Assembly (NCBI GenBank): GCA_900551995.1 | Contig: URXW01000010.1 | Coordinates: forward strand, 1 to 46,346 | Length of the DNA: 46,346 nucleotides | Direction: 5' to 3' | Source: an uncultured Eubacteriales bacterium | GTDB taxonomy: Bacteria; Bacillota; Clostridia; Oscillospirales; Oscillospiraceae | Part shown: positions 23,593 to 33,059 of the stretch, in pieces | Layout: the number at the start of each line of letters is the position of its first letter | How positions within the stretch are numbered: position 1 is the stretch's first letter | Translations under genes and position numbers: made by a program | Notes under the pieces: model-generated | The model's input: the letters and a program-made list of their open reading frames with translations, nothing else | Database searches by the model: none | Told to the model about the DNA's origin: nothing

Positions 23593-25532
23593 TACTGGCG
23601 GAGACGGCGGGCTTCTGCTACGGCGTGGAGCGTGCGGTGAGGCTGGCGGAACAGACCGCACGGGAAAAGGGCGGCTGCGTCATGCTGGGCAGCATCATCC
23701 ACAACGACAAGGTGGTGGGGCGGCTGGAAGCACTGGGAGCGCGGCAGGTGCAGTCCGTGGAGGACGTGCACCCCGGCGACACGGTGCTGCTCCGCGCCCA
23801 CGGGGAGCGTGCGGAGGTCATCCGCGCATTGGAGGCGAAGGGTGTCGGCGTGATCGACGCCGCCTGTCCCCACGTGCTGCGGATACACCGTCTGGTGGAG
23901 CAGGCGGAAAAGCAGGGGCGCACGCCGCTCATCATCGGCGAGGCGCACCACCCGGAGGTCGTGGCGGCAGCCAGCCGCAGCACCCGCAGCGTGGTGGCGG
24001 AGAACCCGGAGGAGCTGTCCAGATGGCTGGACGGCGATGCTGCGCGGCGCGATCTGGGCTTGTCGGTCGTCGCGCAGACCACCTGTATTCGCTCGGTGTG
24101 GGAAGAGTGCGTAAAAATTTTAAAAAAACAGTGTACAAACGCAGAAATATTTGATACAATATGTGATGCTACGCAAAAACGTCAGTCTGAGGCGGCGAAT
24201 ATCGCCGGTCAGGTGGACGTTATGGTCGTGGTCGGAGATCGTAAGAGTGCCAACACCAAACATTTAACGGAGATCTGCAGTGCCCACTGTTCCCGCGTTT
24301 ACCAGGTCGAGGGAGCCGAGGGAGTACAGACTGACTTTCTTAATGGATGTTCTGTGGCGGGGCTTACAGCCGGCGCGTCCACGCCTGCGGGCATCATTAA
24401 GGAGGTATATGCAACGATGAGCGAAGAGATCAAGAACATGGAAGCTACCGAAGAGAGCTTCGAGGAAATGCTGGAAAAATCTTTTAAGACTTTGAATACA
24501 GGAGAGAAGGTAACCGGTATCGTAACGGCGATCGGCCCCACCGAGGTGCAGGTCGATCTGGGCTGCAAGCAGGCGGGCTACATTTCCGTGGACGAGCTGT
24601 CCGCCGATCCCAATGTCAAGCCTGAGGATGTGGTGAAGGTCGGCGACGAGATCGAGACCTACATCATCCGCGTCAACGATGTGGAGGGCTATGCCATGCT
24701 GTCCAAGAAGCGTTTGGACGCTGTCAAGGTCTGGGAGGACATCGAGAAGGCGCGCGAGGACAAGACCACTCTCGAGGGCAAGGTCACCGAGGAGAACAAG
24801 GGCGGCATCGTCGTCAACGTCAAGGGCGTGCGCGTGTTCGTGCCCGCTTCCCAGTCCGGTCTGCCCCGCGGTGCCGAGCTGAGCACCATGATCGGTCAGA
24901 CCGTCTCCCTGCGTATCACGGAGGTCAACCGTGCCCGCCGCCGCGTGGTCGGCTCCATCAAGGCGGTCACCTACGAGGCGCGTCAGGCGGCACAGGCCGA
25001 GATCTGGAACAACATCGAGGTCGGCAAGCACTACACCGGCACCGTGAAGTCCATGACTTCCTACGGTGTGTTCGTGGACATCGGCGGCGTGGACGGTATG
25101 GTACATATCTCCGAGCTGTCCTGGAGCCGTATCAAGAACCCCGCAGAGGTGGTCTCCGTGGGCGATACGCTGGATGTGTACGTCATCTCCTTCGACCCCG
25201 AGAAGCACAAGATCTCTCTGGGCGTGAAGGATCGCTCCTGCAATCCCTGGGATAAGTTCATGGACACCTACCACGTGGGCGACGTTGCCAACGTGCGTAT
25301 CGTGAAGCTGATGACCTTCGGCGCGTTCGCCGAGGTCGTGCCCGGTGTGGACGGTCTGATCCACATCTCCCAGATCGCTGACCGCCGCATCGAGAAGCCC
25401 GGCGACGTGCTGACCGAGGGCGAGATGGTGGACGCCAAGATCACCGCCATCGACGAGGAGAAGCAGAAGATCTCCCTGTCCATCCGCGCTCTGCTGGCTC
25501 CCTCCGCTGAGGACGACGGCGACGAGGAGTAA
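23583..25532 (+). CDS. ispH-rpsA: Fused HMBPP reductase (IspH) and ribosomal protein S1
   Basis: This 649-residue fusion has an N-terminal IspH, residues 1-278, with the three iron-sulfur cysteines Cys12 (GFCYG), Cys95 (AACPH) and Cys194 (TICDATQ). It makes IPP and DMAPP in the MEP isoprenoid pathway. Residues 279-649 are four S1 RNA-binding domains, which bind mRNA on the ribosome. This fusion is known from Clostridia. The junction has no linker: the usual IspH end (GASTPAGIIKEVY) runs into MSEEIKNMEATEE. An internal Shine-Dalgarno and a possible promoter suggest S1 can also be made alone. Confidence 0.93.
   Translation: MRVILAETAGFCYGVERAVRLAEQTAREKGGCVMLGSIIHNDKVVGRLEALGARQVQSVEDVHPGDTVLLRAHGERAEVIRALEAKGVGVIDAACPHVLRIHRLVEQAEKQGRTPLIIGEAHHPEVVAAASRSTRSVVAENPEELSRWLDGDAARRDLGLSVVAQTTCIRSVWEECVKILKKQCTNAEIFDTICDATQKRQSEAANIAGQVDVMVVVGDRKSANTKHLTEICSAHCSRVYQVEGAEGVQTDFLNGCSVAGLTAGASTPAGIIKEVYATMSEEIKNMEATEESFEEMLEKSFKTLNTGEKVTGIVTAIGPTEVQVDLGCKQAGYISVDELSADPNVKPEDVVKVGDEIETYIIRVNDVEGYAMLSKKRLDAVKVWEDIEKAREDKTTLEGKVTEENKGGIVVNVKGVRVFVPASQSGLPRGAELSTMIGQTVSLRITEVNRARRRVVGSIKAVTYEARQAAQAEIWNNIEVGKHYTGTVKSMTSYGVFVDIGGVDGMVHISELSWSRIKNPAEVVSVGDTLDVYVISFDPEKHKISLGVKDRSCNPWDKFMDTYHVGDVANVRIVKLMTFGAFAEVVPGVDGLIHISQIADRRIEKPGDVLTEGEMVDAKITAIDEEKQKISLSIRALLAPSAEDDGDEE
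24132..24419 (+). promoter_or_regulatory. Internal promoter and ribosome binding site for free S1
   Basis: Inside the IspH part, TGTACA and TACAAT are spaced by 17 bases (24132-24160) in a locally AT-rich patch unlike the rest of the gene. At 24401-24406 GGAGGT lies 10 bases before the in-frame ATG at 24417, which begins the S1 portion. The ribosome binding site is strong; the promoter is a weaker inference. Confidence 0.5.
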
Positions 25533-25548
25533 TTTCCCGAAAGTAAAA

Positions 25549-25579
25549 CAGCGGCACCCGGAGGGTGCCGCTGCTTTTT
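25549..25579 (+). terminator. Terminator after the ispH-rpsA gene
   Basis: An 11-bp stem (CAGCGGCACCC with GGGTGCCGCTG) and 3-base loop are followed by CTTTTT. It closes the housekeeping run that began at 15327. Confidence 0.88.
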
Positions 25580-25659
25580 CGCCTCGTCTCCGTTGTTTTT
25601 TGCACAAGCTTTACCGGTAATTCTTGTCTGTTTCGTCAATTCCCTTGGTGGGGGCTTTG

Positions 25660-25668
25660 TGCTAAAAT
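25660..25668 (+). promoter_or_regulatory. Extended -10 promoter for the CoA-transferase gene
   Basis: TGCTAAAAT is an extended -10 element about 64 bases before the start codon. A conserved -35 is not evident. Confidence 0.45.
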
Positions 25669-25731
25669 TAACGATTGGAAGAAAAAGCTGCCCTCAAAGG
25701 AAAAAAAGAAATGAACAGGGAGGAACAGACC

Positions 25732-27081
25732 ATGCCTTTTGCAGATTTTCGGGAAATTTACAGGCAAAAGCTGACCACCGCCGACGAGGCGGTGAAGATC
25801 ATCAAGTCGGGCGATTGGGTGGACTACGGCTTCTGCGCCATCCATCCCCGGGTGCTGGACGAGGCATTGGCGCGGCGGGCACCGGAGCTGGAGGACGTGA
25901 AGGTGCGCGGCGGCATCAGCCTGTGGAAGCCCGCCATCTTCGACATTGAGGATCCGGTGCACCACATTATTTACAACTCCCACCACATGAGCAGCGTGGA
26001 GCGGCACCACATCGCCAGCGGCGCGGGGTTCCACGAGCCTATGCGCTACTCTGAGCTGCCCCGGTACTACTACGACCACATCACGCCGCCGGACGTGGCG
26101 ATGTTCCAGGTCGCCCCCATGGATAGCCACGGGTACTTCAATTTTGGGCTGTCCGCGTCCCATCTGAAAGCCGTGTGCGAGATGGCGAAGGTGGTCATCG
26201 TGGAGGTCAACGAGAATATGCCCCGCTGTCTGGGCGGGTTTGACAACTGCATCCACGTCAGCGAGGTGGACATGATCGTGGAGGGACGCAACGACCCCAT
26301 GGGCATCCAGCCCAGCGGCACCGCCACCGAGGTGGATAAGGCGGTGGCAAAGCTGATCGTGGAGCAGATCCCCAACGGCGCGTGCTTGCAGCTGGGGATC
26401 GGCGGTATGCCCAACACCGTGGGTGCCATGCTGTGTGAGTCCGATCTGAAGGATCTGGGCGTACATACGGAGATGTACGTGGACGCCTATGTGGATCTTG
26501 CCATGGCGGGGAAGGTCACCTGCATGAAGAAGAACATCGACCGGGGCCGTCAGGTGTTCGCCTTCGCCGCGGGCACCCAGAAGCTGTACGACTATCTGGA
26601 CGACAACCCCGCCTGTATGTCCGCGCCCATCAGCTACACCAACGACATCCGCACCGTGGCGTCTATCGACAACTTTATCTCCATCAACAACGCCGTGGAT
26701 GTGGATCTGTACGGACAGGTCAACGGCGAGACGGCGGGCACCAAGCAGATCAGCGGTGCCGGCGGACAGCAGGACTTCGTGCTGGGCGCGTATCTGTCCA
26801 AAGGCGGCAAGAGCTTCATCTGCCTCAGCTCCACCCACGCGGACAAGGACGGTACCCTCCACTCCCGCATCCGCCCCACGCTGCAAACCGGCTCCGTGGT
26901 GACGGACACCCGCGTGAACACCATGTACGTGGTGACGGAGTACGGCTGCGTCTGCCTCAAGGGTCTGAGCGTTTGGGAGAGGGCGGAGAAGCTGATCTCC
27001 ATCGCCCACCCGGACTTCCGGGAGGAGCTGATCCGTGCGGCGGAGCAGCAGAAGATCTGGTACCCCCACAACAGAAGATAA
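25732..27081 (+). CDS. but: Butyryl-CoA:acetate CoA-transferase
   Basis: The product is 449 residues, the length of the gut Firmicutes But enzymes. It moves CoA from butyryl-CoA to acetate, releasing butyrate as the last step of fermentation. Visible blocks are LQLGIGGMPNTVGAMLCESD, DLGVHTEMYVDAYVDLA (where the family places its catalytic Glu), ISGAGGQQDFVLGAYLSKGG and TEYGCVCLKGLSVWERAEKL. A 4-hydroxybutyrate CoA-transferase is the main alternative, but the GAGGQQDFVLGA block and the spacing favour But. An ATG 21 bases upstream is in frame, but GGGAGGA lies just before the ATG at 25732. The gene stands alone. Confidence 0.87.
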   Translation: MPFADFREIYRQKLTTADEAVKIIKSGDWVDYGFCAIHPRVLDEALARRAPELEDVKVRGGISLWKPAIFDIEDPVHHIIYNSHHMSSVERHHIASGAGFHEPMRYSELPRYYYDHITPPDVAMFQVAPMDSHGYFNFGLSASHLKAVCEMAKVVIVEVNENMPRCLGGFDNCIHVSEVDMIVEGRNDPMGIQPSGTATEVDKAVAKLIVEQIPNGACLQLGIGGMPNTVGAMLCESDLKDLGVHTEMYVDAYVDLAMAGKVTCMKKNIDRGRQVFAFAAGTQKLYDYLDDNPACMSAPISYTNDIRTVASIDNFISINNAVDVDLYGQVNGETAGTKQISGAGGQQDFVLGAYLSKGGKSFICLSSTHADKDGTLHSRIRPTLQTGSVVTDTRVNTMYVVTEYGCVCLKGLSVWERAEKLISIAHPDFREELIRAAEQQKIWYPHNRR

Positions 27082-27083
27082 GG

Positions 27084-27113
27084 AAAAAGAGCACCGGGAG
27101 GTGCTCTTTTTCT
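27084..27113 (+). terminator. Terminator of the CoA-transferase gene
   Basis: A 12-bp stem (AAAAAGAGCACC with GGTGCTCTTTTT) and GGGA loop start three bases after the stop codon. Confidence 0.9.
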
Positions 27114-27166
27114 GCATGAGAACGGGACGATACGCACAACCTACGGCAAAAAGGAGGCGCGTATAC

Positions 27167-27859
27167 ATGAACCATCCCGACAGCCCGGAAAAGACCGGGA
27201 AAAGCACACCTGTCCCCGTGCAGCCCATTATCGACATGGGCAGCACGGTGGTGAAAAATGCGCGGGGCACCGTTCTCTGCCTGACCGTGGTGGGGCAGGT
27301 GGAGGGGCACACTCTGCTGCCGGACAACGTGAAGGCGACCAAATACGAGCACGTCCTGCCGCTGCTGGCGGCGTCGGAGCAAACGGAGGACATTGACGGC
27401 TTGCTGCTGCTGTTGAACACCGTGGGCGGTGACATCGAGGCGGGACTGGCGATCGCGGAGCTGGCAGCCGGAATGACGAAGCCCACCGTCACGCTGGTGC
27501 TGGGCGGCGGGCACTCCATCGGCGTGCCGCTGGCGGTGTGCGGCAAGGAGACGTTTATCGCCCCCACCGCGTCCATGACGATCCACCCGGTGCGGATGTC
27601 CGGCACGGTCATCGCCGCGGAGGAGACGTACCGCTATTTCCAGCGGATACAGGAGCGCATCGTGCGCTTCGTGGCGGGCAACAGCCGCGTCAGCGCGGAG
27701 CGGTTCCGGGAGCTGATGCTCTCCAGCGGCGACATGGCAAACGACGTGGGCACCGTGCTCTACGGCGAGCAGGCGGTGGCGGAGGGCATCATCGACCGGG
27801 TGGGCACGCTCTCGGACGCGCTGGACGCGCTGTACGGGCAGATCCGGCGGCGAAAGTGA
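27167..27859 (+). CDS. ClpP-fold serine protease, TepA-like
   Basis: The product is 230 residues. The ClpP/crotonase-like fold shows LLLLNTVGGDIEAGLAIAEL, the catalytic serine in LGGGHSIGVPLAV and the histidine in ASMTIHPVRM. This is the TepA (YmfB) subgroup, named translocation-enhancing protein in Bacillus, rather than true ClpP, which uses MASMGA around its serine. It would act in the cytoplasm. AAAGGAGG precedes the ATG. It is flanked by terminators on both sides. Confidence 0.85.
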   Translation: MNHPDSPEKTGKSTPVPVQPIIDMGSTVVKNARGTVLCLTVVGQVEGHTLLPDNVKATKYEHVLPLLAASEQTEDIDGLLLLLNTVGGDIEAGLAIAELAAGMTKPTVTLVLGGGHSIGVPLAVCGKETFIAPTASMTIHPVRMSGTVIAAEETYRYFQRIQERIVRFVAGNSRVSAERFRELMLSSGDMANDVGTVLYGEQAVAEGIIDRVGTLSDALDALYGQIRRRK

Positions 27860-27866
27860 AGAAAGC

Positions 27867-27893
27867 TCCCCCGCCCGGCGGCGGGGGATTTTT
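27867..27893 (+). terminator. Terminator after the TepA-like gene
   Basis: A 9-bp GC stem (TCCCCCGCC with GGCGGGGGA) and 4-base loop are followed directly by TTTTT. Confidence 0.88.
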
Positions 27894-27917
27894 CTGCGGC
27901 GCAGACTACGGTTTTTC

Positions 27918-27946
27918 TTGAAAAAAGGGGACTTCCATAGTATACT
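27918..27946 (+). promoter_or_regulatory. Promoter of the smc-ftsY unit
   Basis: TTGAAA and TATACT with a 17-base spacer, 40 bases before the smc start. Confidence 0.8.
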
Positions 27947-27986
27947 AAATTAGTTAAGGTATGCCAAAGTATAAGAGGTGAAGTAA

Positions 27987-30900
27987 TTGTACTTAAAAGC
28001 ACTTGAGATACAGGGGTTCAAATCGTTCCCCGAAAAAACCGTGCTGAACTTCGGCGAGGACATCACCGCCATCGTGGGGCCCAACGGCTCCGGCAAGTCC
28101 AACATCTCCGATGCCATCCGCTGGGTCATGGGCGAGCAGAACAGCCGCCAGCTGCGGGGTGCCAAGATGGAGGACGTGATCTTCGGCGGCACGGAGAAGC
28201 GCAACCAGATGGGCTTTGCACAGGTAACGCTGGTCATCGACAACACCGAGCATATCTTCCCCACACGGGAGGAGGCGGAGGTGGCGGTCACCCGCCGGTA
28301 CTACCGCAGCGGCGAGTCGGAGTATTACATCAACAAGCAGTCCGTGCGCCTCAAGGACGTGAACGAGCTGTTCATGGACACCGGCATGGGGCGGGAGGGC
28401 TACTCCATCATCGGACAGGGCAAGATCGACGAGATACTGTCCGTCAAGAGCGGCGAACGCCGGGAGATCTTCGAGGAGGCGGCAGGCATCAGCAAATACC
28501 GCCACCGCAAGGAGGAGTCCGAGCGGAAGCTGGAGCGCACGGAGGAGAACCTCGTGCGTATCAACGACAAGATCGCGGAGCTGGAATTACAGGTGGAGCC
28601 GCTGCGCCAGCAGGCGGAGACGGCGAAGAAATACCTTGTCCTCCGGGACGAGCTGCGCGTGCTGGAAATCTCCGTCTGGCTGGAGCAGCTGCAAAATCTG
28701 CGTACCGCCAAGCTGAAGCTGGAGAGCGACACCGCCTTGGCGAAGGAGGAGTGTGACCGCGCCCAGCGGGCACTGGACGAGTCCTACGCGCTGGGGGAGA
28801 GCTTTACGGAGCAGATGCGCCGGAACGATATGGACGCCGAGAGCCTGCGGGGGCAGGTCACGGAGTCCGACAGTGCCGCCGGGGAGGAGGCAGCCGCCAT
28901 CGCCGTGCTGCAAACCTCCATCGACCATAACAACGACTCCCTGCGCCGCTTGGAGCAGGAGCTGACCAACGCCGATGCGCGGCGGGAGAATCTGCAGGGG
29001 CAGATCGACGCGCAGCTGGCGCATATTGCGGAGATCGACGCGTCCGCCGCCGATTTGGAGCGGGAGCTGGACGACCTGCTGGAAAAGGCGCGTTCCCTGT
29101 CCGACAGTGCCCGCGGTGCGGCGGACGAGGCGGAGTCCCTCCGCGCACAGGAGGCTCTGGCGGTGGCGGAGGCCGCCGACGGGCGCGCCGCGCTGTCGGC
29201 ACTGCAGGCGGGACTGGACGAGGCGGGACAGCGGCGCGTCACCGTGCGGCAGGAGCTGTCCGACGCGCAGGAAAAGCTGGAGAGCAGCGAAAAGGAAGCC
29301 AAGCAGAATCGCCGCGCCCTCAACGACGCCAAGGAGGAAGCGCAGGCGGTGCAGAACATGATACAGGGGCACTCCCTGCGTATGGACAGCCGCCGCCAGA
29401 AGGCGGAGGATGCCCAGGCGCAGAAGCTGGATCTCACCATGAAGGTGCGGGCACAGGATGACCGTATCCGCCTGCTCACCGAGATGGAGAAGGAGTACGA
29501 GGGCTTCAACAAGGCGGTAAAGACCGTCATGCAGGCGTCGGAGAAAAGCACCCTGCGGGGCGTCCACGGCCCCGTGGCGGGGCTGATGACCACGAAGCAG
29601 GAGTACGCCGTGGCGTTGGAGACGGCGCTGGGTGCCGCGCTGCAAAACATCGTGGTGGACAGGGAGGAGGATGCCAAGGCCGCCATCCAGTTCCTGAAGC
29701 AGCGGGACGGCGGGCGCGCCACATTCCTGCCCCTGACCGCCATCCGCGGCGATGTGCTGCGGGAGAATATCGCCGGGGAGTACGGCTTTGTGGGCGTCGC
29801 CAGCGAGCTGGTGCGCTACGATAGCCGGTACGACGGCATTTTCAAGAATCTTTTGGGACGCACGGCGGTCATGGAGGATCTGGACAGCGGCATCGCGCTG
29901 GCGCGGAAGTTCCGCAACGCCTTCCGCATCGTGACGCTGGACGGGCAGATCATCAACCGGGGCGGCTCCATGACCGGCGGCTCCGCCAGCCGCTCCTCCG
30001 GCGTGCTGTCCCGCGCCAACGAGCTGGAACGGCTGACCAAGGCGCAGAGCACGCTGCACGGCAAGCTGACCGATATTTCCCAGCAGGCGGAGGACGCCCA
30101 GCGGGAGCTGCAAAAGGCGGAGTACGAATTGCAGGTCGCCAAGGAGCAGCAGCGCAAGGCGGAGGACGACGTGCTGACGCTGCAGGGCAAGCAGGATCAC
30201 TATGACATCCTGCTGGAGAGCCTGCGCCTCAGCTGCGAGACCATGGAGCAGGAGCTCTCCATCCTTGACCGCCGGGAGCAGGACGGCCGCGCCCGGATAG
30301 AGTCTACCCGCGCCGCCATCGAGAGTGCGGAGAGCCGCGCCGCCGCCTTGCGGCAGGAGATGCAGAGCAAGCTGGCGGGGCAGAGCGATCTGACGGAGCA
30401 GACGAACCGGCTGGCGCAGGCGGTCAGCGACAAAAAGGCGGCGCAGGCGGCACTGCACGCGGAGCGGGACGGCGCACAGCGCAGCGTCGCCGACCTGCGG
30501 GCGTTGCAGGCGGACATGGTGTCCGACCGCACGGAGCGTGACGCGCTGGCGCGGCAATACCGCGCCTCCAACGAACAGGCGCAGGCGGATATTGCCGCCC
30601 ACCAGACCGCGCTGGACGAGAGAAACGCCCGCACCGCCGCCCTGCGGCAGAGGCTGGAAGCACTGGCGCAGGAGAAGCTGGAATTGGAGCAGCAGCGTGA
30701 GCAGCACAGCCGCAACAGCCGCCAGTACAACGACGCGCTGCTGAACGCCATGCAGGCGCACAGTAAATTGCAGCAGAAGCTGGAAAACAGCACCATGGAG
30801 GAGGGGCAGATCCTTGAGAAGCTGTGGGAGCGGTACGAGCTGAGCCACAGTGACGCCATGGAGCAGCGGGTGGAGCTGGAGAGCGTCCCCAAGGCGACGC

Positions 30901-31556
30901 GCCGCATCGCGGAGCTGAACCGGGAGATCAAGGCTCTGGGCAACCCCAATATCGGTGCCATCGAGGAATTTGACCGAGTGAACACCCGCTACACGTACCT
31001 CTCCGACCAGCGCAGCGACGTGGAGCAGGCGAAGGAGGAGCTGCTGGGCATCATCGACCAGATCACCCAGCAGATGACCACCATCTTCGCCGAGCAGTTC
31101 CGGCTGCTGAACGAGAGCTTTCAGGAGACGTTTCTGGAGCTGTTCGGCGGCGGCAAGGCGCGGTTGGAGCTGGAGGACGAGGAAGACATCCTCAACTGCG
31201 GCATCGAGATCAAGGTGCAGCCCCCCGGCAAGCAGCTCAAGACCATTACACTGCTCTCCGGCGGCGAAAAGGCGTTCGTGGCGATCGCCCTGTATTTCGC
31301 CATTTTGAAGGTACACCCCACGCCCTTCTGCGTTATGGACGAGATCGAGGCGGCTTTGGACGAGGCGAACGTGGTGCGCTACGCCCGCTATATGCGGCGT
31401 ATCGCCGGCAAGACACAGTTTATCGTCATCACCCACCGGCGGGGCACCATGGAGGAGGCGGACGTGCTGTATGGCGTGACCATGCAGGAAAAGGGCGTCA
31501 GCCGCATACTGACCATCAATCTCAACGACATGGCGAAGGAGCTGCACATCAAATAA
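27987..31556 (+). CDS. smc: Chromosome segregation protein SMC
   Basis: This 1189-residue ATPase is of normal size. Walker A GPNGSGKSN is at 31-39. Two long coiled-coil arms flank a hinge at about 515-650 (GVHGPVAGLMTTKQEYAVAL). The C-terminal head carries the signature LLSGGEKAFVAIAL and Walker B PFCVMDEIEAALDEANVVRY. With ScpA and ScpB, encoded 11 kb upstream, it forms the condensin that organises the chromosome. The TTG start is preceded by AAGAGGTGAAG. ftsY follows after 13 bases. Confidence 0.97.
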   Translation: MYLKALEIQGFKSFPEKTVLNFGEDITAIVGPNGSGKSNISDAIRWVMGEQNSRQLRGAKMEDVIFGGTEKRNQMGFAQVTLVIDNTEHIFPTREEAEVAVTRRYYRSGESEYYINKQSVRLKDVNELFMDTGMGREGYSIIGQGKIDEILSVKSGERREIFEEAAGISKYRHRKEESERKLERTEENLVRINDKIAELELQVEPLRQQAETAKKYLVLRDELRVLEISVWLEQLQNLRTAKLKLESDTALAKEECDRAQRALDESYALGESFTEQMRRNDMDAESLRGQVTESDSAAGEEAAAIAVLQTSIDHNNDSLRRLEQELTNADARRENLQGQIDAQLAHIAEIDASAADLERELDDLLEKARSLSDSARGAADEAESLRAQEALAVAEAADGRAALSALQAGLDEAGQRRVTVRQELSDAQEKLESSEKEAKQNRRALNDAKEEAQAVQNMIQGHSLRMDSRRQKAEDAQAQKLDLTMKVRAQDDRIRLLTEMEKEYEGFNKAVKTVMQASEKSTLRGVHGPVAGLMTTKQEYAVALETALGAALQNIVVDREEDAKAAIQFLKQRDGGRATFLPLTAIRGDVLRENIAGEYGFVGVASELVRYDSRYDGIFKNLLGRTAVMEDLDSGIALARKFRNAFRIVTLDGQIINRGGSMTGGSASRSSGVLSRANELERLTKAQSTLHGKLTDISQQAEDAQRELQKAEYELQVAKEQQRKAEDDVLTLQGKQDHYDILLESLRLSCETMEQELSILDRREQDGRARIESTRAAIESAESRAAALRQEMQSKLAGQSDLTEQTNRLAQAVSDKKAAQAALHAERDGAQRSVADLRALQADMVSDRTERDALARQYRASNEQAQADIAAHQTALDERNARTAALRQRLEALAQEKLELEQQREQHSRNSRQYNDALLNAMQAHSKLQQKLENSTMEEGQILEKLWERYELSHSDAMEQRVELESVPKATRRIAELNREIKALGNPNIGAIEEFDRVNTRYTYLSDQRSDVEQAKEELLGIIDQITQQMTTIFAEQFRLLNESFQETFLELFGGGKARLELEDEEDILNCGIEIKVQPPGKQLKTITLLSGGEKAFVAIALYFAILKVHPTPFCVMDEIEAALDEANVVRYARYMRRIAGKTQFIVITHRRGTMEEADVLYGVTMQEKGVSRILTINLNDMAKELHIK

Positions 31557-31569
31557 GGAGGTTTACAGC

Positions 31570-32445
31570 ATGGCAATGGGACTGTTTCAGATACTCAAGG
31601 AGGCGTTCACCGCCGTCCCTACCTTCGACGATCTGAACGACGAGTTTTATGACGGGCTGGAGGAAGCCCTTATTCTGGCGGATGTGGGCGCGGACACGGC
31701 GTGCGACATCGTGGAGCAGCTGCGTAAGCGGGTGAAGGAGAAATTCATCGGGCGCATGGAGGACGTCAAGGACGCGCTGCGGGACATCCTCCGCAGCAAG
31801 CTGGACGTGGGCGACAGTGCGCTGACGCTGCGCGGCAAGCCCGCCGTGGTGCTGGTCATCGGCGTCAACGGCGTGGGCAAGACCACGTCCATCGGCAAGC
31901 TGGCGGCCCGGCTCAAGGGCGAGGGCAAAAAGGTGCTCCTCTGCGCCGGCGATACGTTCCGCGCCGCCGCCGCCGACCAGCTGGAGATCTGGGCGGGACG
32001 CGCCGGTGTGGACATCGTGCGGCAGAACGAGGGAGCCGATCCCGGTGCCGTGCTGTTCGACGCCCTGCAGGCCGCCAAGGCGCGTAATGCGGACGTGGTG
32101 CTCTGCGACACGGCGGGGCGGCTCCACAACAAGCAGAATCTTATGAACGAGCTGGCGAAGCTGCGGAAGATCATCGATCGGGAGTGCCCTGACTCCGCCT
32201 GCGAGACGCTGCTGGTGTTGGACGCCACCACCGGGCAGAACGGACTCATTCAAGCACGGACGTTCAAGGAGACGGCGGGGCTTACCGGCATCGTCCTCAC
32301 CAAGCTGGACGGCACCGCCAAGGGCGGCATCGTCATCGCCATCGCGCAGGAGCTGGGCGTGCCCGTGAAATTCGTGGGCGTGGGCGAGGGCATCGACGAT
32401 CTGAAGCCTTTCGACCCCACGGAATTTGTGCGCGGCATGGTGTAA
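31570..32445 (+). CDS. ftsY: Signal recognition particle receptor FtsY
   Basis: This 291-residue SRP GTPase docks the ribosome-SRP complex at the membrane. It has an NG domain with GVNGVGKTTSIGKLA (G1), GDTFRAAAADQL, LCDTAGRLHNK (G3) and TKLDGTAKGG (G4). The acidic A domain seen in E. coli FtsY is absent, as in most Firmicutes; the N-terminus begins directly with a short amphipathic segment. AAGGAGG lies before the ATG. Confidence 0.96.
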   Translation: MAMGLFQILKEAFTAVPTFDDLNDEFYDGLEEALILADVGADTACDIVEQLRKRVKEKFIGRMEDVKDALRDILRSKLDVGDSALTLRGKPAVVLVIGVNGVGKTTSIGKLAARLKGEGKKVLLCAGDTFRAAAADQLEIWAGRAGVDIVRQNEGADPGAVLFDALQAAKARNADVVLCDTAGRLHNKQNLMNELAKLRKIIDRECPDSACETLLVLDATTGQNGLIQARTFKETAGLTGIVLTKLDGTAKGGIVIAIAQELGVPVKFVGVGEGIDDLKPFDPTEFVRGMV

Positions 32446-32467
32446 GAAACGAAGGGGGAATAATACC

Positions 32468-33058
32468 GTGAAATTTGTACTGGCATCCCACAACAAGGGC
32501 AAGCTATCGGAGATGCAGGCGATCCTCGCCCAGCTGGGCGTGGAGGTGGTCATGCCCTCCGACGTGGGCGTGGACATAGACGTGGAGGAGACGGGTACCA
32601 CCTTTGCCGAAAACGCCGCGCTGAAGGCGAACGCCATTATGACAGCCAGCGGTCTGCCCGCTATCGCCGACGACTCCGGGCTGTGCGTGGACTATTTGCA
32701 GGGCGCGCCGGGCATCTACTCCGCCCGGTACGGCGGGTTGGACGACGATCCCTCCCGCTGCCGGCTGCTGCTGAGCAATATGCGCGGTGCCACAGACCGC
32801 GCCGCCCACTTCCACACCGCCATCGTCTGCGCCTTTCCCAACGGGGACACGCTGACGGCGGAGGGCGACTGCTTCGGCACCGTCGCCTTTGCCCCTATGG
32901 GGGACGGCGGCTTCGGCTACGACCCTATTTTCTTCGTTCCGTCCCTGCGTAAGACCTTCGCCCAGCTGACGGCGGAGGAAAAGAACGCCATTTCCCACCG
33001 CGGCAACGCGCTTCGCGTGTTCGCGGAGGAGCTGAAAACGTATTTGGAGAATCACTGA
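32468..33058 (+). CDS. rdgB: dITP/XTP pyrophosphatase, RdgB/HAM1 family
   Basis: This 196-residue enzyme hydrolyses deaminated purine triphosphates so they are not built into DNA. It starts with the typical FVLASHNKGKLSEM and has TFAENAALKANA, ADDSGLCVDYLQGAPGIYSA, and FGYDPIF with ISHRGNAL near the end. The GTG start follows GAAGGGGGAA. The next gene begins two bases after the stop. Confidence 0.96.
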   Translation: MKFVLASHNKGKLSEMQAILAQLGVEVVMPSDVGVDIDVEETGTTFAENAALKANAIMTASGLPAIADDSGLCVDYLQGAPGIYSARYGGLDDDPSRCRLLLSNMRGATDRAAHFHTAIVCAFPNGDTLTAEGDCFGTVAFAPMGDGGFGYDPIFFVPSLRKTFAQLTAEEKNAISHRGNALRVFAEELKTYLENH

Positions 33059-33059
33059 T

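Noticed and set aside
23583..25532. The ispH-rpsA fusion as an assembly error
   Set aside because: The same fusion is known in Clostridia and the frame is uninterrupted with normal residues on both sides of the junction.
28587..31547. A 986-codon open frame on the minus strand opposite smc
   Set aside because: It is the antisense of a perfect SMC gene, rich in Leu, His, Gln and Arg as expected from high-GC codon bias, with no recognisable domain or ribosome binding site.
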